Assembly: GCA_004556925.1 (NCBI GenBank)
Contig: SFFI01000001.1
Coordinates: 122,781-186,780, forward strand
Source of the DNA: Clostridiales bacterium
GTDB lineage: Bacteria; Bacillota; Clostridia; Saccharofermentanales; DTU023
Length of the DNA: 64,000 nucleotides
Direction: 5' to 3'
Positions within the stretch are counted from its first letter, which is position 1. Each line of letters opens with the position of its first letter. The position numbers were made by a program, and so were the translations under genes. Below are positions 18,173-26,354 of this stretch, in pieces. Under the pieces are notes generated by a model. It saw only the letters and a list, made by a program, of their open reading frames with translations, was not told the origin of the DNA and made no database searches.

Positions 18173-19153
18173 TTAAATGATGGCCAGGGCTAAGAGGCCA
18201 CAGGCCAGACCCACTAGGCTGAAGATCCGCACAATTTTGACTTCTGACCAACCGCCCAACTCAAAATGATGGTGGAGGGGGGCCATACGGAAAAGTCTCT
18301 TGCCCTTTGTCAGCTTGAAGTAAAAAGTTTGGAGGAGTGAAGACAGGCCTTCTACTATGAAAACCAAGCCATTCAAGAGCATGATCCAAGGAACACCAGC
18401 TAACAGTGCAATCACCGCAAGTCCAGCTCCGAGATAAAGGGAGCCTGTATCACCCATGAAGACCAAGGCCGGATGACGGTTGAAGAAGAGAAATCCTAGG
18501 ACCCCAGCCGCTAAAACGAGGGCCAACTCAATAAGGGGGGCGTAAGCCTGCTTATCTAGCAGGAAAAGGGCTATGGCTAGGGTAAGGCCGGAGCAGAAGA
18601 CAAGGCTAGAACACAGGCCATCCAAGCCATCTGACAGATTAACCGCATTGGCCATATAAAAGAGATAGAGCGTGATGAAGACTAGGTACACTAGCTTCCA
18701 GCCCCCACTGATCTCAACCGCCCCTCCTCCGAAAGGGAGTCGGATGTAGGGGGCTGTGGGACGCAGATAAACATAATATACGGCGAAACCCAGGCTGAGC
18801 AGACCCATGATAATACTCTTTTGTTTGACCGAAAGCCCATTGGGATCAATCCTAACTTTAGTGAAGTCATCCGCAAAGCCGACTAGGCCAAAACAAAAAG
18901 CCAGTAGGAAAGTCGGAGCGTATATATCCCAACCCTTAACAAAGAGGAGGCGCAGTAAGAAAACCAGGGTCGCAGGGAGAACAAAAAAGAGGGCACCGAG
19001 TGTTGGCGTACCGCTCTTAGCGAGGTGAGTCTGAGGCCCATCCTGGCGCACCCTTTGGCCCATACCATGCTCTCTCAAAATGGGCAGAATGAAATAGCCA
19101 CAAACCAAGGTCAGGCCAAATGTCATAAAGGCTGGCAAGCAAAATTGAACCAC
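18173..19153 (-). CDS. mraY: Phospho-N-acetylmuramoyl-pentapeptide transferase MraY
   Basis: 326 residues from a GTG with AGGAG seven bases upstream. It attaches the muropeptide to undecaprenyl phosphate, giving lipid I. About ten membrane helices. Signatures: SGTPTLGAL, the cytoplasmic Asp-rich FADDFTKV, NAVNLSDGLDGL, and the C-terminal APLHHHFELGGWSE. It is at the usual place between murF and ftsW, but murD is missing from between mraY and ftsW. Confidence 0.95.
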   Translation of the reverse strand: MVQFCLPAFMTFGLTLVCGYFILPILREHGMGQRVRQDGPQTHLAKSGTPTLGALFFVLPATLVFLLRLLFVKGWDIYAPTFLLAFCFGLVGFADDFTKVRIDPNGLSVKQKSIIMGLLSLGFAVYYVYLRPTAPYIRLPFGGGAVEISGGWKLVYLVFITLYLFYMANAVNLSDGLDGLCSSLVFCSGLTLAIALFLLDKQAYAPLIELALVLAAGVLGFLFFNRHPALVFMGDTGSLYLGAGLAVIALLAGVPWIMLLNGLVFIVEGLSSLLQTFYFKLTKGKRLFRMAPLHHHFELGGWSEVKIVRIFSLVGLACGLLALAII

Positions 19154-19166
19154 CTCAGCACTCCTT

Positions 19167-20642
19167 CTAAGCTTGGGAAAAACGTTCCGCGATCGCTTGA
19201 TGGATCTTCTCCATCTCGTAGTAGCGGGAACCCTTGATTAATATGACATCGTCGGCTTGCAGGTCTTCCAATAGGTCAGGGATGATCTCGCTGGTGGTGG
19301 AGTAGAAATGTGTGTCTACATGGAGACCTTCCTCCTGTAGACCCTGCAGGAGCCATTTCATCTCCTCCCCTACCAGGTACAAGACGTCAACGGGATCCTT
19401 CTTGAGCGTTTTAGCAATGTCCCGGTGGAGGTCCTGGGTATAGGACCCTAGTTCCCTGATCCCGCCCAGGCAGGCAATTTTGCGCTGACCAGGCTTGGCC
19501 AAAAGATTGAGGGTTTCCAAGGCCGAAAGAATCGATTCCGGCGAGGCATTGTAGGAGTCATCAATCAGGAGGCAGGTAGGGAACTTCACAATATTCTGCC
19601 GGTTTCCCGTGTTGTGGAAATGCGTGCAGGCCTCAGCCGCCTTATACATATCCATGCCCAGGGCATAAGCACAGGCGAGGGCAAAGATAGCCGCCCGCAC
19701 CAGGTATTTACCAGGCGCCGGGATTTGTACCGGCAAGGCAATAGCGGCATCCAAGCTGGTCTTTACCACAAAGCTGGTGCTGGTTGGGCTAAGAACGAGG
19801 TTTTCAGCCCAAAAATAAGAGAGGTCATGCGTTTGGCTGGGATCAGGCTTCTCATTGAAGACTAGCCAAATGGAAATTTCTTCTTGCATGGACCGTGCCC
19901 AGGAAAGCAGACTATCGTCCTGGCCATTGATCAGAACCAAGCCATTAGACTTCATGCCAGAGATGATGTCTGTTTTTTCTTTGAGAATATTTTCTCTACT
20001 ACCCAGAAAGGCCGCATGGCTGTAGCCAATGGCCGTCAAGATAGCAATATCCGGCTTAGAAATCTGTGAAAGCATTTTTATTTCGCCAGGCCGGTCTACT
20101 CCCAGCTCAGCTACAATGACATCATCGTCATCATCGGCTTCCAAGAGGGTTAAGGGCACTCCAATACGGTTATTTTGGTTGTCGACCGTCTCGTGGGTGT
20201 GAACCTGACTGGAGATAACCTCTGACACCATACGCCGGGTGGTCGTTTTCCCTACACTCCCTGTAATGGCAATAACCGAGGCCAGCAAGGTTTGCCGGTA
20301 TCCTGCGGCAATCTGCCCGTAGGCTACCAGGCTGTCATCAACCAGCAAAAGATCGGGCTGCTGTGTCCCTTCTTCGGAAAATTCGTCCAAGAGTTTTTGA
20401 CTCTCCAGATGAGATCTTTCTATAACCAGGGCGCCCGCACCCTTGGCGATGGCCTGGCGTAAGAAATTATGGCCATCGAAGCGTTCTCCTTTGAGCGCCA
20501 AAAAGATCTCGCCAGAGCGAAGGGACCGAGTGTCGGTACTGATCCCCCGGTAAAAGTGTTCCGTATTTTCACGATTTGCCTTAGACATGTGGAGGTCACC
20601 AGCAGTCCAAGATTTAATTTGTGCGGGTAAAATTCTCGCCAT
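19167..20642 (-). CDS. murF: UDP-MurNAc-tripeptide:D-Ala-D-Ala ligase MurF
   Basis: 491 residues. It adds D-Ala-D-Ala from Ddl to the muropeptide in the cytoplasm. The N-terminal domain (STDTRSLRSGEIFLALKGERFDGHNF) precedes the ATP-binding loop ITGSVGKTTT and the central DNQNNRIGVPLTLL motif. C-terminal IDDSYNASPESI is typical of MurF. AGGTGG precedes the ATG. It directly follows the PBP gene; a murE gene usually sits between the two and is absent here. Confidence 0.94.
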   Translation of the reverse strand: MARILPAQIKSWTAGDLHMSKANRENTEHFYRGISTDTRSLRSGEIFLALKGERFDGHNFLRQAIAKGAGALVIERSHLESQKLLDEFSEEGTQQPDLLLVDDSLVAYGQIAAGYRQTLLASVIAITGSVGKTTTRRMVSEVISSQVHTHETVDNQNNRIGVPLTLLEADDDDDVIVAELGVDRPGEIKMLSQISKPDIAILTAIGYSHAAFLGSRENILKEKTDIISGMKSNGLVLINGQDDSLLSWARSMQEEISIWLVFNEKPDPSQTHDLSYFWAENLVLSPTSTSFVVKTSLDAAIALPVQIPAPGKYLVRAAIFALACAYALGMDMYKAAEACTHFHNTGNRQNIVKFPTCLLIDDSYNASPESILSALETLNLLAKPGQRKIACLGGIRELGSYTQDLHRDIAKTLKKDPVDVLYLVGEEMKWLLQGLQEEGLHVDTHFYSTTSEIIPDLLEDLQADDVILIKGSRYYEMEKIHQAIAERFSQA

Positions 20643-20676
20643 GGGTCCACCTCAACTTTCTCTTTGCTTTATGTGG

Positions 20677-22926
20677 CTATTGCCCAGATGAGGGAATCTG
20701 TAAAGCTACTTTGATCACACTTCCAAATTCTGCCAGGTCACCTGGTTTACCCTCAGACCCCTCAGGCAGATTGTCAGGATAGGCCATTTTTTGTGCTACG
20801 CAGTTGCCCGTTAGGCTACCCTCAAATTGAGGAATCAGGCCAACACTATTACATGCACTTATGACTTCATTGTAGTTCATTTGGCTGAGGTCCGGTATCA
20901 CCACTTGTGTGGAATCGGGCTTTTTTTCGTACACAAAAATGTTGGATCCAGGATAAATTAAGGTGCCTGGCGCAGGGATTTGGTAATTAATAATGGACTC
21001 AGCCAAGGTCTTGTCATCCCCTGCCACCACCTGGACTTGCTCATAGGTCATGCCTGAAGCTGCCTGGGTTAAGGTTTGCCCTGCTAAGTCAGGTGTCCGG
21101 ATAGATTTGCCCAGCTTGTATGCATCCAAGTCAGTATAGCTACGGTCCACATTTAGGTAATCGAGGATTTTACTAGCTGTGTTTTGTGTGACAATTTGCG
21201 CTTCCGTCCCTGCGGCATCAGAGCTACTAGGTTTTTGCAAAATCATTAAAACGATCACTTCGGGGTGGTCAATCGGAGCAGCTGCAACGAAGGAAATGGT
21301 GACCTGGTCAGTCATTTCATCTACCGATGTAGATGTTTTGCCGCCAATCTGGTAGCCCCAAGTATTGGTATAGTTAGCAGAGTTTTCTACCATGCCTGCC
21401 ATAAGTTTGCGTACACGGCTAGAGGTTTCTGCAGAAATGACGCGGCGGCTGATCTGGGGCGAGGACGTCTCTATGATTTGCCCATCCTGGCTCCGCATCT
21501 CCCTTACAATCGTCGGAGTCACTAACTTGCCTCCATTCACCAAGGCGGCATAGGATTTCAACAGATGCAAAGGCGTAACGCCAGACGACTCACCAAAGGA
21601 GAGGTTGGCCATGTCCAGGATGGAAGGATTGGTATGGAAGATACAAGCCGCCTCCCCTGGCAAACCTAAGCCGGTTTCTTCATAGAAACCAAAAGACCGG
21701 ATGTAGTCATAAAAACGGTCTACCCCCACACTCAAGGCAATCTGTACAAAGACCGGGTTGCAAGAATTCCAGAAAGCCTGTTCCATGGGTTCCGTCCCAT
21801 GGCCGTGCCCTGTCCAACAAGAAATTTCTGCGTCTAAGACTTGGATGGGGTCATCATTGTAGGGCGTCTGTTCTGTACAAATGTTTTCTTCAAAGGCCAT
21901 GGCTGCCGTGAGCGCCTTCATGGTAGAACCTGCTTCATATAGGCTGGAAATATTTTTATTCCGCCAGGCATGTTCTTGCAGCCATTGGATCGTTTTCTCA
22001 TCCCCTGGATCCCAGTCCTTTTGCTTAATACCAAGGGGCTTAGCCGTGGGGTCATCGGAGCGGAAATAAGGATAGGAGGCCATAGCCAAGATTTCGCCAT
22101 TGTAAGGGTTCATAACGATCGCCATACCATCCTCTACTGCATCATAGGCCTTGATGGCATCCTCCAGGTCACGCTGCAGGATTTCTTGAATATTCATATC
22201 CAGGGTCAAGTAGAACTCATAACCATCCAATGCTGGCTTGTCTTGGCTTTGGGCATAGGGCAGAAGGCCATGGCTCAAATAGTTGTCACGGGCTGCATAA
22301 GAGTAACCCGCCGTACCTGAGAGCAGATCATCAAAAGCCAACTCTACCCCCAAGCGGCCCTCTAGTTTTCCTTCTTGGTAGGAGGCAAAACCTAAAACCT
22401 GGCTGGCTAAGTCTCCGTTGGTGTAATAACGCTTGGGCTCCTTATCCATGCGGACGCCACCCACATAATTCTCCTTGAGGAAGGCCTCTAATTTTTTCCC
22501 ATCTTCCTCGGGAACATTTTTAGCAATCTGTACGTAGCTAACCGTTTTATCCGCCATGGCCTGGTCAAGTTCTGCCCGGTCTACCTTCAGGTCTTCACTC
22601 ATGCGTTGCAAAATTTGGTCTTCCGACACCAGGCCGGCACGTGAGTAGACATGCTCAGGGGTAATTCCCACCCGGTAAACAAAACTCGTAGAGGCTAACT
22701 TGACCCCGTTACGGTCATAAATCGATCCCCTCCTTGCAGGCTCAACTTGGTTAGAGTAGTACTGATCAGAGGCAGCTTTAGCCATATCCTGGTGGTTTAG
22801 GACCTGCACCTTGAGCAGGGCAGCTGCTAAAATTAAAGAAAACACTAGGACTAGTACCGTGATTACACGGATTGTCCTCGTGCTGTATTTACGTCCTTTA
22901 GTTTTTCTTTGATTTGGAGTAGCCAC
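20677..22926 (-). CDS. Septal/SpoVD-like class B penicillin-binding protein with PASTA domains
   Basis: 749 residues from a GTG with AGGAC upstream. One N-terminal membrane helix (about 21-40), then a dimerisation domain (RRGSIYDRNGVKLA) and a transpeptidase domain with STMK as SxxK and SCN as SxN. The third motif reads KTS instead of KTG (GGKTSTS). Two C-terminal PASTA repeats (about 600-745) may bind muropeptides. It should be the transpeptidase partner of FtsW. Position after ftsL and before murF fits ftsI/spoVD. Whether it acts in vegetative division or in sporulation cannot be told from this region. Confidence 0.9.
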   Translation of the reverse strand: MATPNQRKTKGRKYSTRTIRVITVLVLVFSLILAAALLKVQVLNHQDMAKAASDQYYSNQVEPARRGSIYDRNGVKLASTSFVYRVGITPEHVYSRAGLVSEDQILQRMSEDLKVDRAELDQAMADKTVSYVQIAKNVPEEDGKKLEAFLKENYVGGVRMDKEPKRYYTNGDLASQVLGFASYQEGKLEGRLGVELAFDDLLSGTAGYSYAARDNYLSHGLLPYAQSQDKPALDGYEFYLTLDMNIQEILQRDLEDAIKAYDAVEDGMAIVMNPYNGEILAMASYPYFRSDDPTAKPLGIKQKDWDPGDEKTIQWLQEHAWRNKNISSLYEAGSTMKALTAAMAFEENICTEQTPYNDDPIQVLDAEISCWTGHGHGTEPMEQAFWNSCNPVFVQIALSVGVDRFYDYIRSFGFYEETGLGLPGEAACIFHTNPSILDMANLSFGESSGVTPLHLLKSYAALVNGGKLVTPTIVREMRSQDGQIIETSSPQISRRVISAETSSRVRKLMAGMVENSANYTNTWGYQIGGKTSTSVDEMTDQVTISFVAAAPIDHPEVIVLMILQKPSSSDAAGTEAQIVTQNTASKILDYLNVDRSYTDLDAYKLGKSIRTPDLAGQTLTQAASGMTYEQVQVVAGDDKTLAESIINYQIPAPGTLIYPGSNIFVYEKKPDSTQVVIPDLSQMNYNEVISACNSVGLIPQFEGSLTGNCVAQKMAYPDNLPEGSEGKPGDLAEFGSVIKVALQIPSSGQ

Positions 22927-23010
22927 TCAATTAGGTCCTGTAGTAAGTATGTAATATCATTGTAATGATACTGTATTGCTGCAGATTGCTTGTTCTCTAA
23001 GTATCCTGAC

Positions 23011-23601
23011 TCAACGAAGCTTTAACGATTTCATATAGGCTTCTAAGGCCCGATAATTAATCTGACTCTTCTCCCCGTATGGAGCATCGGGGTTTTGGTA
23101 ATCATCGTAAATAAGCAGTTGATCTGTCTCAGGTAAATCAACAATGACCCTTTGTCTTTGTGAAGCCTTGCGTAGAGAGAAGAGTCGCAGGGCCTCCGAT
23201 TCGATGTGGGCTGTATCCGAATAATTCAAGAGGCGGTTATGCAGATCTTGTTTTTCTTCTTTAGCCTCATCGATCTGCATACGGATACCTGTATTGGCAA
23301 AATTCATCTCGTAGATGCGCGCTTGTCTCACTAGAAGGTTTCCGAAGATAACAGCTAGGCCAGCCACTGCTAAAACAATAGATAGGGCTAATTTACGCCT
23401 GGCTTGGGCAGAGGTCTTGCGCGCAGCCTGGTAGTCGTTAAACTGCTCCTGCAGCGCTTCACTTTCTTTCTTCAATGCTAGCTCGCGCTGGCGTACAGGG
23501 CTGGCATCCCAACTTGCTGTAGTAAGATTACTAAGGTCAGACTCTAGGCGTGTCCTTACCTGGTCAAAGGCTAAATTCCCTTGATAAGAATAATTTGACA
23601 T
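23011..23601 (-). CDS. ftsL: FtsL-like cell division protein
   Basis: 196 residues from the ATG at 23601, which has a strong GGAGGGAGG five bases upstream; an upstream in-frame extension of 36 codons is not supported. A charged cytoplasmic region of ~90 residues leads to one membrane helix (about 97-117, LALSIVLAVAGLAVIFGNLLV) and an extracytoplasmic coiled coil (RMQIDEAKEEKQDLHNRL). This is the FtsL/DivIC bitopic layout, and the place between rsmH and the PBP gene fits ftsL. Sequence conservation in this family is low, so the name rests on topology and synteny. Confidence 0.75.
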   Translation of the reverse strand: MSNYSYQGNLAFDQVRTRLESDLSNLTTASWDASPVRQRELALKKESEALQEQFNDYQAARKTSAQARRKLALSIVLAVAGLAVIFGNLLVRQARIYEMNFANTGIRMQIDEAKEEKQDLHNRLLNYSDTAHIESEALRLFSLRKASQRQRVIVDLPETDQLLIYDDYQNPDAPYGEKSQINYRALEAYMKSLKLR

Positions 23602-23726
23602 CTCGTCCTCCCTCCAGTTTGTGTTTTGATGTTTATCCATATGCCTCATGCTTCTGTGGCTGTTTTGATATGTGTTTGTTATGAGTTCTTGCAGAGGTCC
23701 AGATTGCATCTGGACGAAGGCTGCAC

Positions 23727-24719
23727 TTACTGAAGTCCTTCTGCTTGAACCTGATCGAGCCCGGGGCCATCAAAACAGAAAACCCTTAGCCGCGCTGAGC
23801 GAGCTCGGGGGTTCTCGGCAATTTCATGGTCACTAGCCCTTATCCCTTTCCTAGGCTGGGCTTGTCCCAAGGGTAAGCGCCCACATTGACAAACAGGGAA
23901 GCTAGGCGGGCAGGTACAAGGGTCTTCCCACTTCCGCATGGCCTGCTTGACTAATCTATCTTCCAGTGAGTGGAAGCTTATGATGAGAAGTTTGCCCTGA
24001 GGCCGCATGAGCAAGGGGATCTGAGCTAAAAAGCGTTCCAGCTCTCCCAGCTCGTCATTAACCGCTATGCGGAGGGCCTGAAAGCTGCGCTTGGCCGGAT
24101 GCTGCTTTTCCCGCCTAGCCTGGTGCGGTATAGCACGATAAATCACTTCCACTAGCTCTTGTGTCCGTGTAAGAGGCTTATGTTGTCTAGTGCGGACAAT
24201 CGCAGCGGCAATGCGGCGGGCGTAACGTTCTTCACCATAATCCCAGAGGATTTTACAGAGTTCAGCTTCCGACGCTTGACCCAAAAGCTCCTGGGCACTT
24301 ATACCCTTGCTATCATCCATCCGCATATCCAAGGGCCCATCCTCCATGTAGGAGAAGCCCCGTTGGGGAAAATCAAGCTGAGCTGAAGACACGCCAATAT
24401 CTAACAAGGCAGCATCCAAGCCCGACACTCCGAGCTTTTGCAAGACGGAAGTTACATGTCCGAAGTTTTCTTGAACAATATCCAACCGAGCGGGAGACTT
24501 CAGTTTTTCAAGTTGCTTTTGGCCTTCCGCAATCGCCATGGCATCTCGGTCTAAGCAAATCAAGTGACCCTGAGAGCCTAGGCATCGCAGAATGGCTGAG
24601 GAGTGTCCTCCGCCGCCGAGGGTCCCGTCTAGATAGGTCCCATCCTCACGGGGGTTCAGAGAATCCAGGCATTCCTCTAAGAGGACTGGCAGATGATAGC
24701 TATTAGAGTCCTTTGACAT
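23727..24719 (-). CDS. rsmH: 16S rRNA C1402 N4-methyltransferase RsmH
   Basis: 330 residues. Hallmarks are HLPVLLEECLDSL, the SAM motif YLDGTLGGGGHS, LDIGVSSAQLDFPQRGFSY, and the C-terminal SFHSLEDRLVKQ plus the RARSARLRV ending. It methylates C1402 in the ribosomal P site. The start ATG lies within the last codons of mraZ (17-bp overlap) and no clear ribosome binding site is seen, so translational coupling to mraZ is likely. Confidence 0.96.
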   Translation of the reverse strand: MSKDSNSYHLPVLLEECLDSLNPREDGTYLDGTLGGGGHSSAILRCLGSQGHLICLDRDAMAIAEGQKQLEKLKSPARLDIVQENFGHVTSVLQKLGVSGLDAALLDIGVSSAQLDFPQRGFSYMEDGPLDMRMDDSKGISAQELLGQASEAELCKILWDYGEERYARRIAAAIVRTRQHKPLTRTQELVEVIYRAIPHQARREKQHPAKRSFQALRIAVNDELGELERFLAQIPLLMRPQGKLLIISFHSLEDRLVKQAMRKWEDPCTCPPSFPVCQCGRLPLGQAQPRKGIRASDHEIAENPRARSARLRVFCFDGPGLDQVQAEGLQ

Positions 24720-25137
24720 CGAAACGGCTCAAATCTAACTCGCTGAGTTTCTTGCCCTGGTCTTTTGTGCTTTCGTAGAAGTCTCGAGCACAAATTTCCA
24801 CCTTGTCGAACATGTCAATAAAACAAATTTCTCCGCCTGCCTCTACCCCAATGCTGGTCCAAAGCTCATCTGGCAGACTAATTCGACCTTGATTGTCTAA
24901 ATCACAGGCGACAGCTGAACCCAGGAAGTCCCGCCTAAACTGGCGGAATTCCGGGTCTGTACCAGATTGTTCACTAAGTTGGTCTAGGATACCTTGGAAT
25001 TGTTGAGAGGAATAAGCAGACAGGTAGCCTTCATCAAGGCTAGGGGCCACATAGAGGGTACCATCCAAATTATTGCGCACGCGGGCAGGTACGATCACCC
25101 TACCCTTGGCATCAATTGTATGGATGTAACGCGCCAT
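24703..25137 (-). CDS. mraZ: Transcriptional regulator MraZ
   Basis: 144 residues with two AbrB-like repeats: HTIDAKGRVIVPARVR near the N-terminus and DNQGRISLPDELW in the middle. MraZ binds repeats upstream of its own gene and regulates the dcw cluster. First gene of the cluster; AGGAG upstream of the ATG. Candidate operator repeats are visible just upstream. Confidence 0.95.
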   Translation of the reverse strand: MARYIHTIDAKGRVIVPARVRNNLDGTLYVAPSLDEGYLSAYSSQQFQGILDQLSEQSGTDPEFRQFRRDFLGSAVACDLDNQGRISLPDELWTSIGVEAGGEICFIDMFDKVEICARDFYESTKDQGKKLSELDLSRFDVKGL

Positions 25138-25163
25138 AAGCCCTAGCTCCTCCTTTGTCTGCC

Positions 25164-25206
25164 ATTATACACCACTTAATAGATATATTACACCACTTTC
25201 CCCCAC
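25164..25206 (-). promoter_or_regulatory. mraZ promoter region with three MraZ-box-like repeats
   Basis: On the minus strand TATAAT (25164-25169) lies 27 bp upstream of the mraZ ATG. GTGGTG, GTGGTG and GTGGGG occur in direct orientation at 25170-25175, 25191-25196 and 25201-25206, that is at steps of 21 and 10 bp. MraZ is known to bind direct G-rich repeats spaced by about one helical turn. No good -35 hexamer is seen. Confidence 0.6.
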
Positions 25207-25357
25207 TTCTCTGCATTTTAGCCTAGAGGTCCTCCCTTTTCAAGGCAAAGAGGCTGCAAAGGCTACGGTGCCTAACTAAAAAACTCGATTTCTCAGCTAA
25301 GCGCGCTCAGATAAATTTATTATTTTAAGAAAAGCTCGGTTGGCATCATAAGTGCTT

Positions 25358-25712
25358 GTGAAAAGCGAAGAAGTCATTTTTCACATGCCTTCCGCCCTTA
25401 ACTATTTGGCCGAAATTCATGTGAAATAAAGTGTTATGACATTCCACCATAAATTGGGCTTATCCGGCCCTAGCAGAATTCATGTGAAATAACTCAATAT
25501 GCTATTTCACCATATAATTTCCTTATTTGGTCTGGGCAAAAATATTGTGAATTGGGCCAATATCACATTTCACCATATTTTTTGGGTTTTTCCCCCCGCC
25601 CAAAGGCTTGTGAAATGGACAAATACAATATTCCACCATATTTGAGATTCTATGGGCCTGCCCGGCCGCCTGAATATGGTTGGCAAACACTTGATTTAGC
25701 GAAATTGCCAAC
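25358..25712. repeat. Palindrome array A: five 27-bp palindromes plus one 34-bp palindrome
   Basis: Five elements of exactly 27 bp begin at 25358, 25420, 25484, 25547 and 25610 (steps 62, 64, 63, 63). Each starts GTGAA and ends in an ATTTCAC-like arm, four of them followed by CATA; the 13 inner bases differ. The third is a perfect GTGAAATA/TATTTCAC palindrome. Some linkers carry a second hairpin (GGGC/GCCC near 25456, TTTGGG/CCCAAA near 25581-25603). A sixth, different palindrome (GTTGGCAA ... TTGCCAAC, 34 bp) closes the array at 25679-25712 and is the unit type of the array at 42185. No coding frame is supported here. Confidence 0.85.
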
Positions 25713-25795
25713 TAATACCGGCTAGCAAAGGCTAGCTAAGAAGGAAATGAAGGAAAGGCCATTACAAATTTACATACTATTACGGACTTGACTTT
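25713..25795. repeat. Tail module X, copy A
   Basis: Begins directly after the 34-bp palindrome with CCGGCTAGCAAAGGCT and runs to about GGACTTGACT. It matches 42441-42522, where it also directly follows a 34-bp palindrome, at roughly three quarters identity by eye. Confidence 0.75.
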
Positions 25796-25818
25796 CGGAT
25801 TTCTGGATTCTCGGGCAT

Positions 25819-26061
25819 TTTTGCAACTAATGGGTGGGCCGCTGGGCAAGTTTGCAGCTAGTGGATGTTAACGCGGACAAATAAGCAAGTAATGGATGGT
25901 TTGACCTCTGTTTCTAAGAGTAGCCCATCCATTACTTGAAACCTTGTCTGAAATCCAAGAAAACCGAAATAATGGGAAGGGAAGGCTGACAGAAGAAGGG
26001 CCAAAAGCCCTAACTACTTCAACTTTCCGGATTTTCTTACAAGTTTGCAGATAATGTACAT
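25819..26061. repeat. Dispersed TAATGGRTGG motif cluster with a 14-bp inverted pair
   Basis: Five variants of a short motif (TTGCARNTAATGGRTGG-like) occur near 25821, 25853, 25886, 25925 (reverse) and 26043. Two of them form a perfect inverted repeat: CAAGTAATGGATGG at 25886-25899 and its complement at 25925-25938, with a 25-nt loop. Similar motifs recur near 63751 and 63868. The sequence from 25796 to 26159 lies between tail modules X and Y and has no counterpart at the 42-kb locus. No gene is seen. Confidence 0.6.
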
Positions 26062-26159
26062 CCCGTCCCACTTTTTCTCCAGCTAAATGTATAAAGCCAG
26101 GCTCCCAAATGCATATTTGTATAAAAACCACCCTTTTAGGGCTATTTTGCGGGGAAAAA

Positions 26160-26228
26160 GCGGGCTAACCTGGCTTTCAGAAAATTTCGGCGTACAAAAG
26201 CTGCAAACTTGTAAGAAATTTGAGGAAG
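26160..26228. repeat. Tail module Y, copy A
   Basis: About 69 bp, close to 90 percent identical by eye to 42528-42596. Shared landmarks are TAACCTGGCTTTCAGAA, GGCGTACAAAAGCT and CTTGTAAGAAATTTGAGG. Confidence 0.8.
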
Positions 26229-26335
26229 TTGGATCTACTGAGTGAAAATGAGCGGGATGAGCTAGTAAAAATGAGGACGTTGGATGTACTGAGCGATAAA
26301 GAGAACTTGGATGTACTGGGTGAGAATGACAAACG
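26229..26335. repeat. Four imperfect tandem repeats of about 26 bp
   Basis: Units begin near 26229, 26254, 26280 and 26307. Copies 1, 3 and 4 start TTGGATSTACTG and continue RGYGA; copy 2 is degenerate. They lie between tail module Y and the 3' end of the ZIP transporter gene. Confidence 0.65.
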
Positions 26336-26354
26336 TGGGTTTTACTTTTTCTCT

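Noticed and set aside
25523..25711. Short minus-strand ORF inside array A
   Set aside because: It spans the palindromes and linkers, has no ribosome binding site and its composition follows the repeats.
25358..25712. CRISPR array
   Set aside because: A CRISPR has a near-identical repeat and free spacers of equal length. Here only short arms are conserved, the unit centres differ, and no cas genes are in the window.
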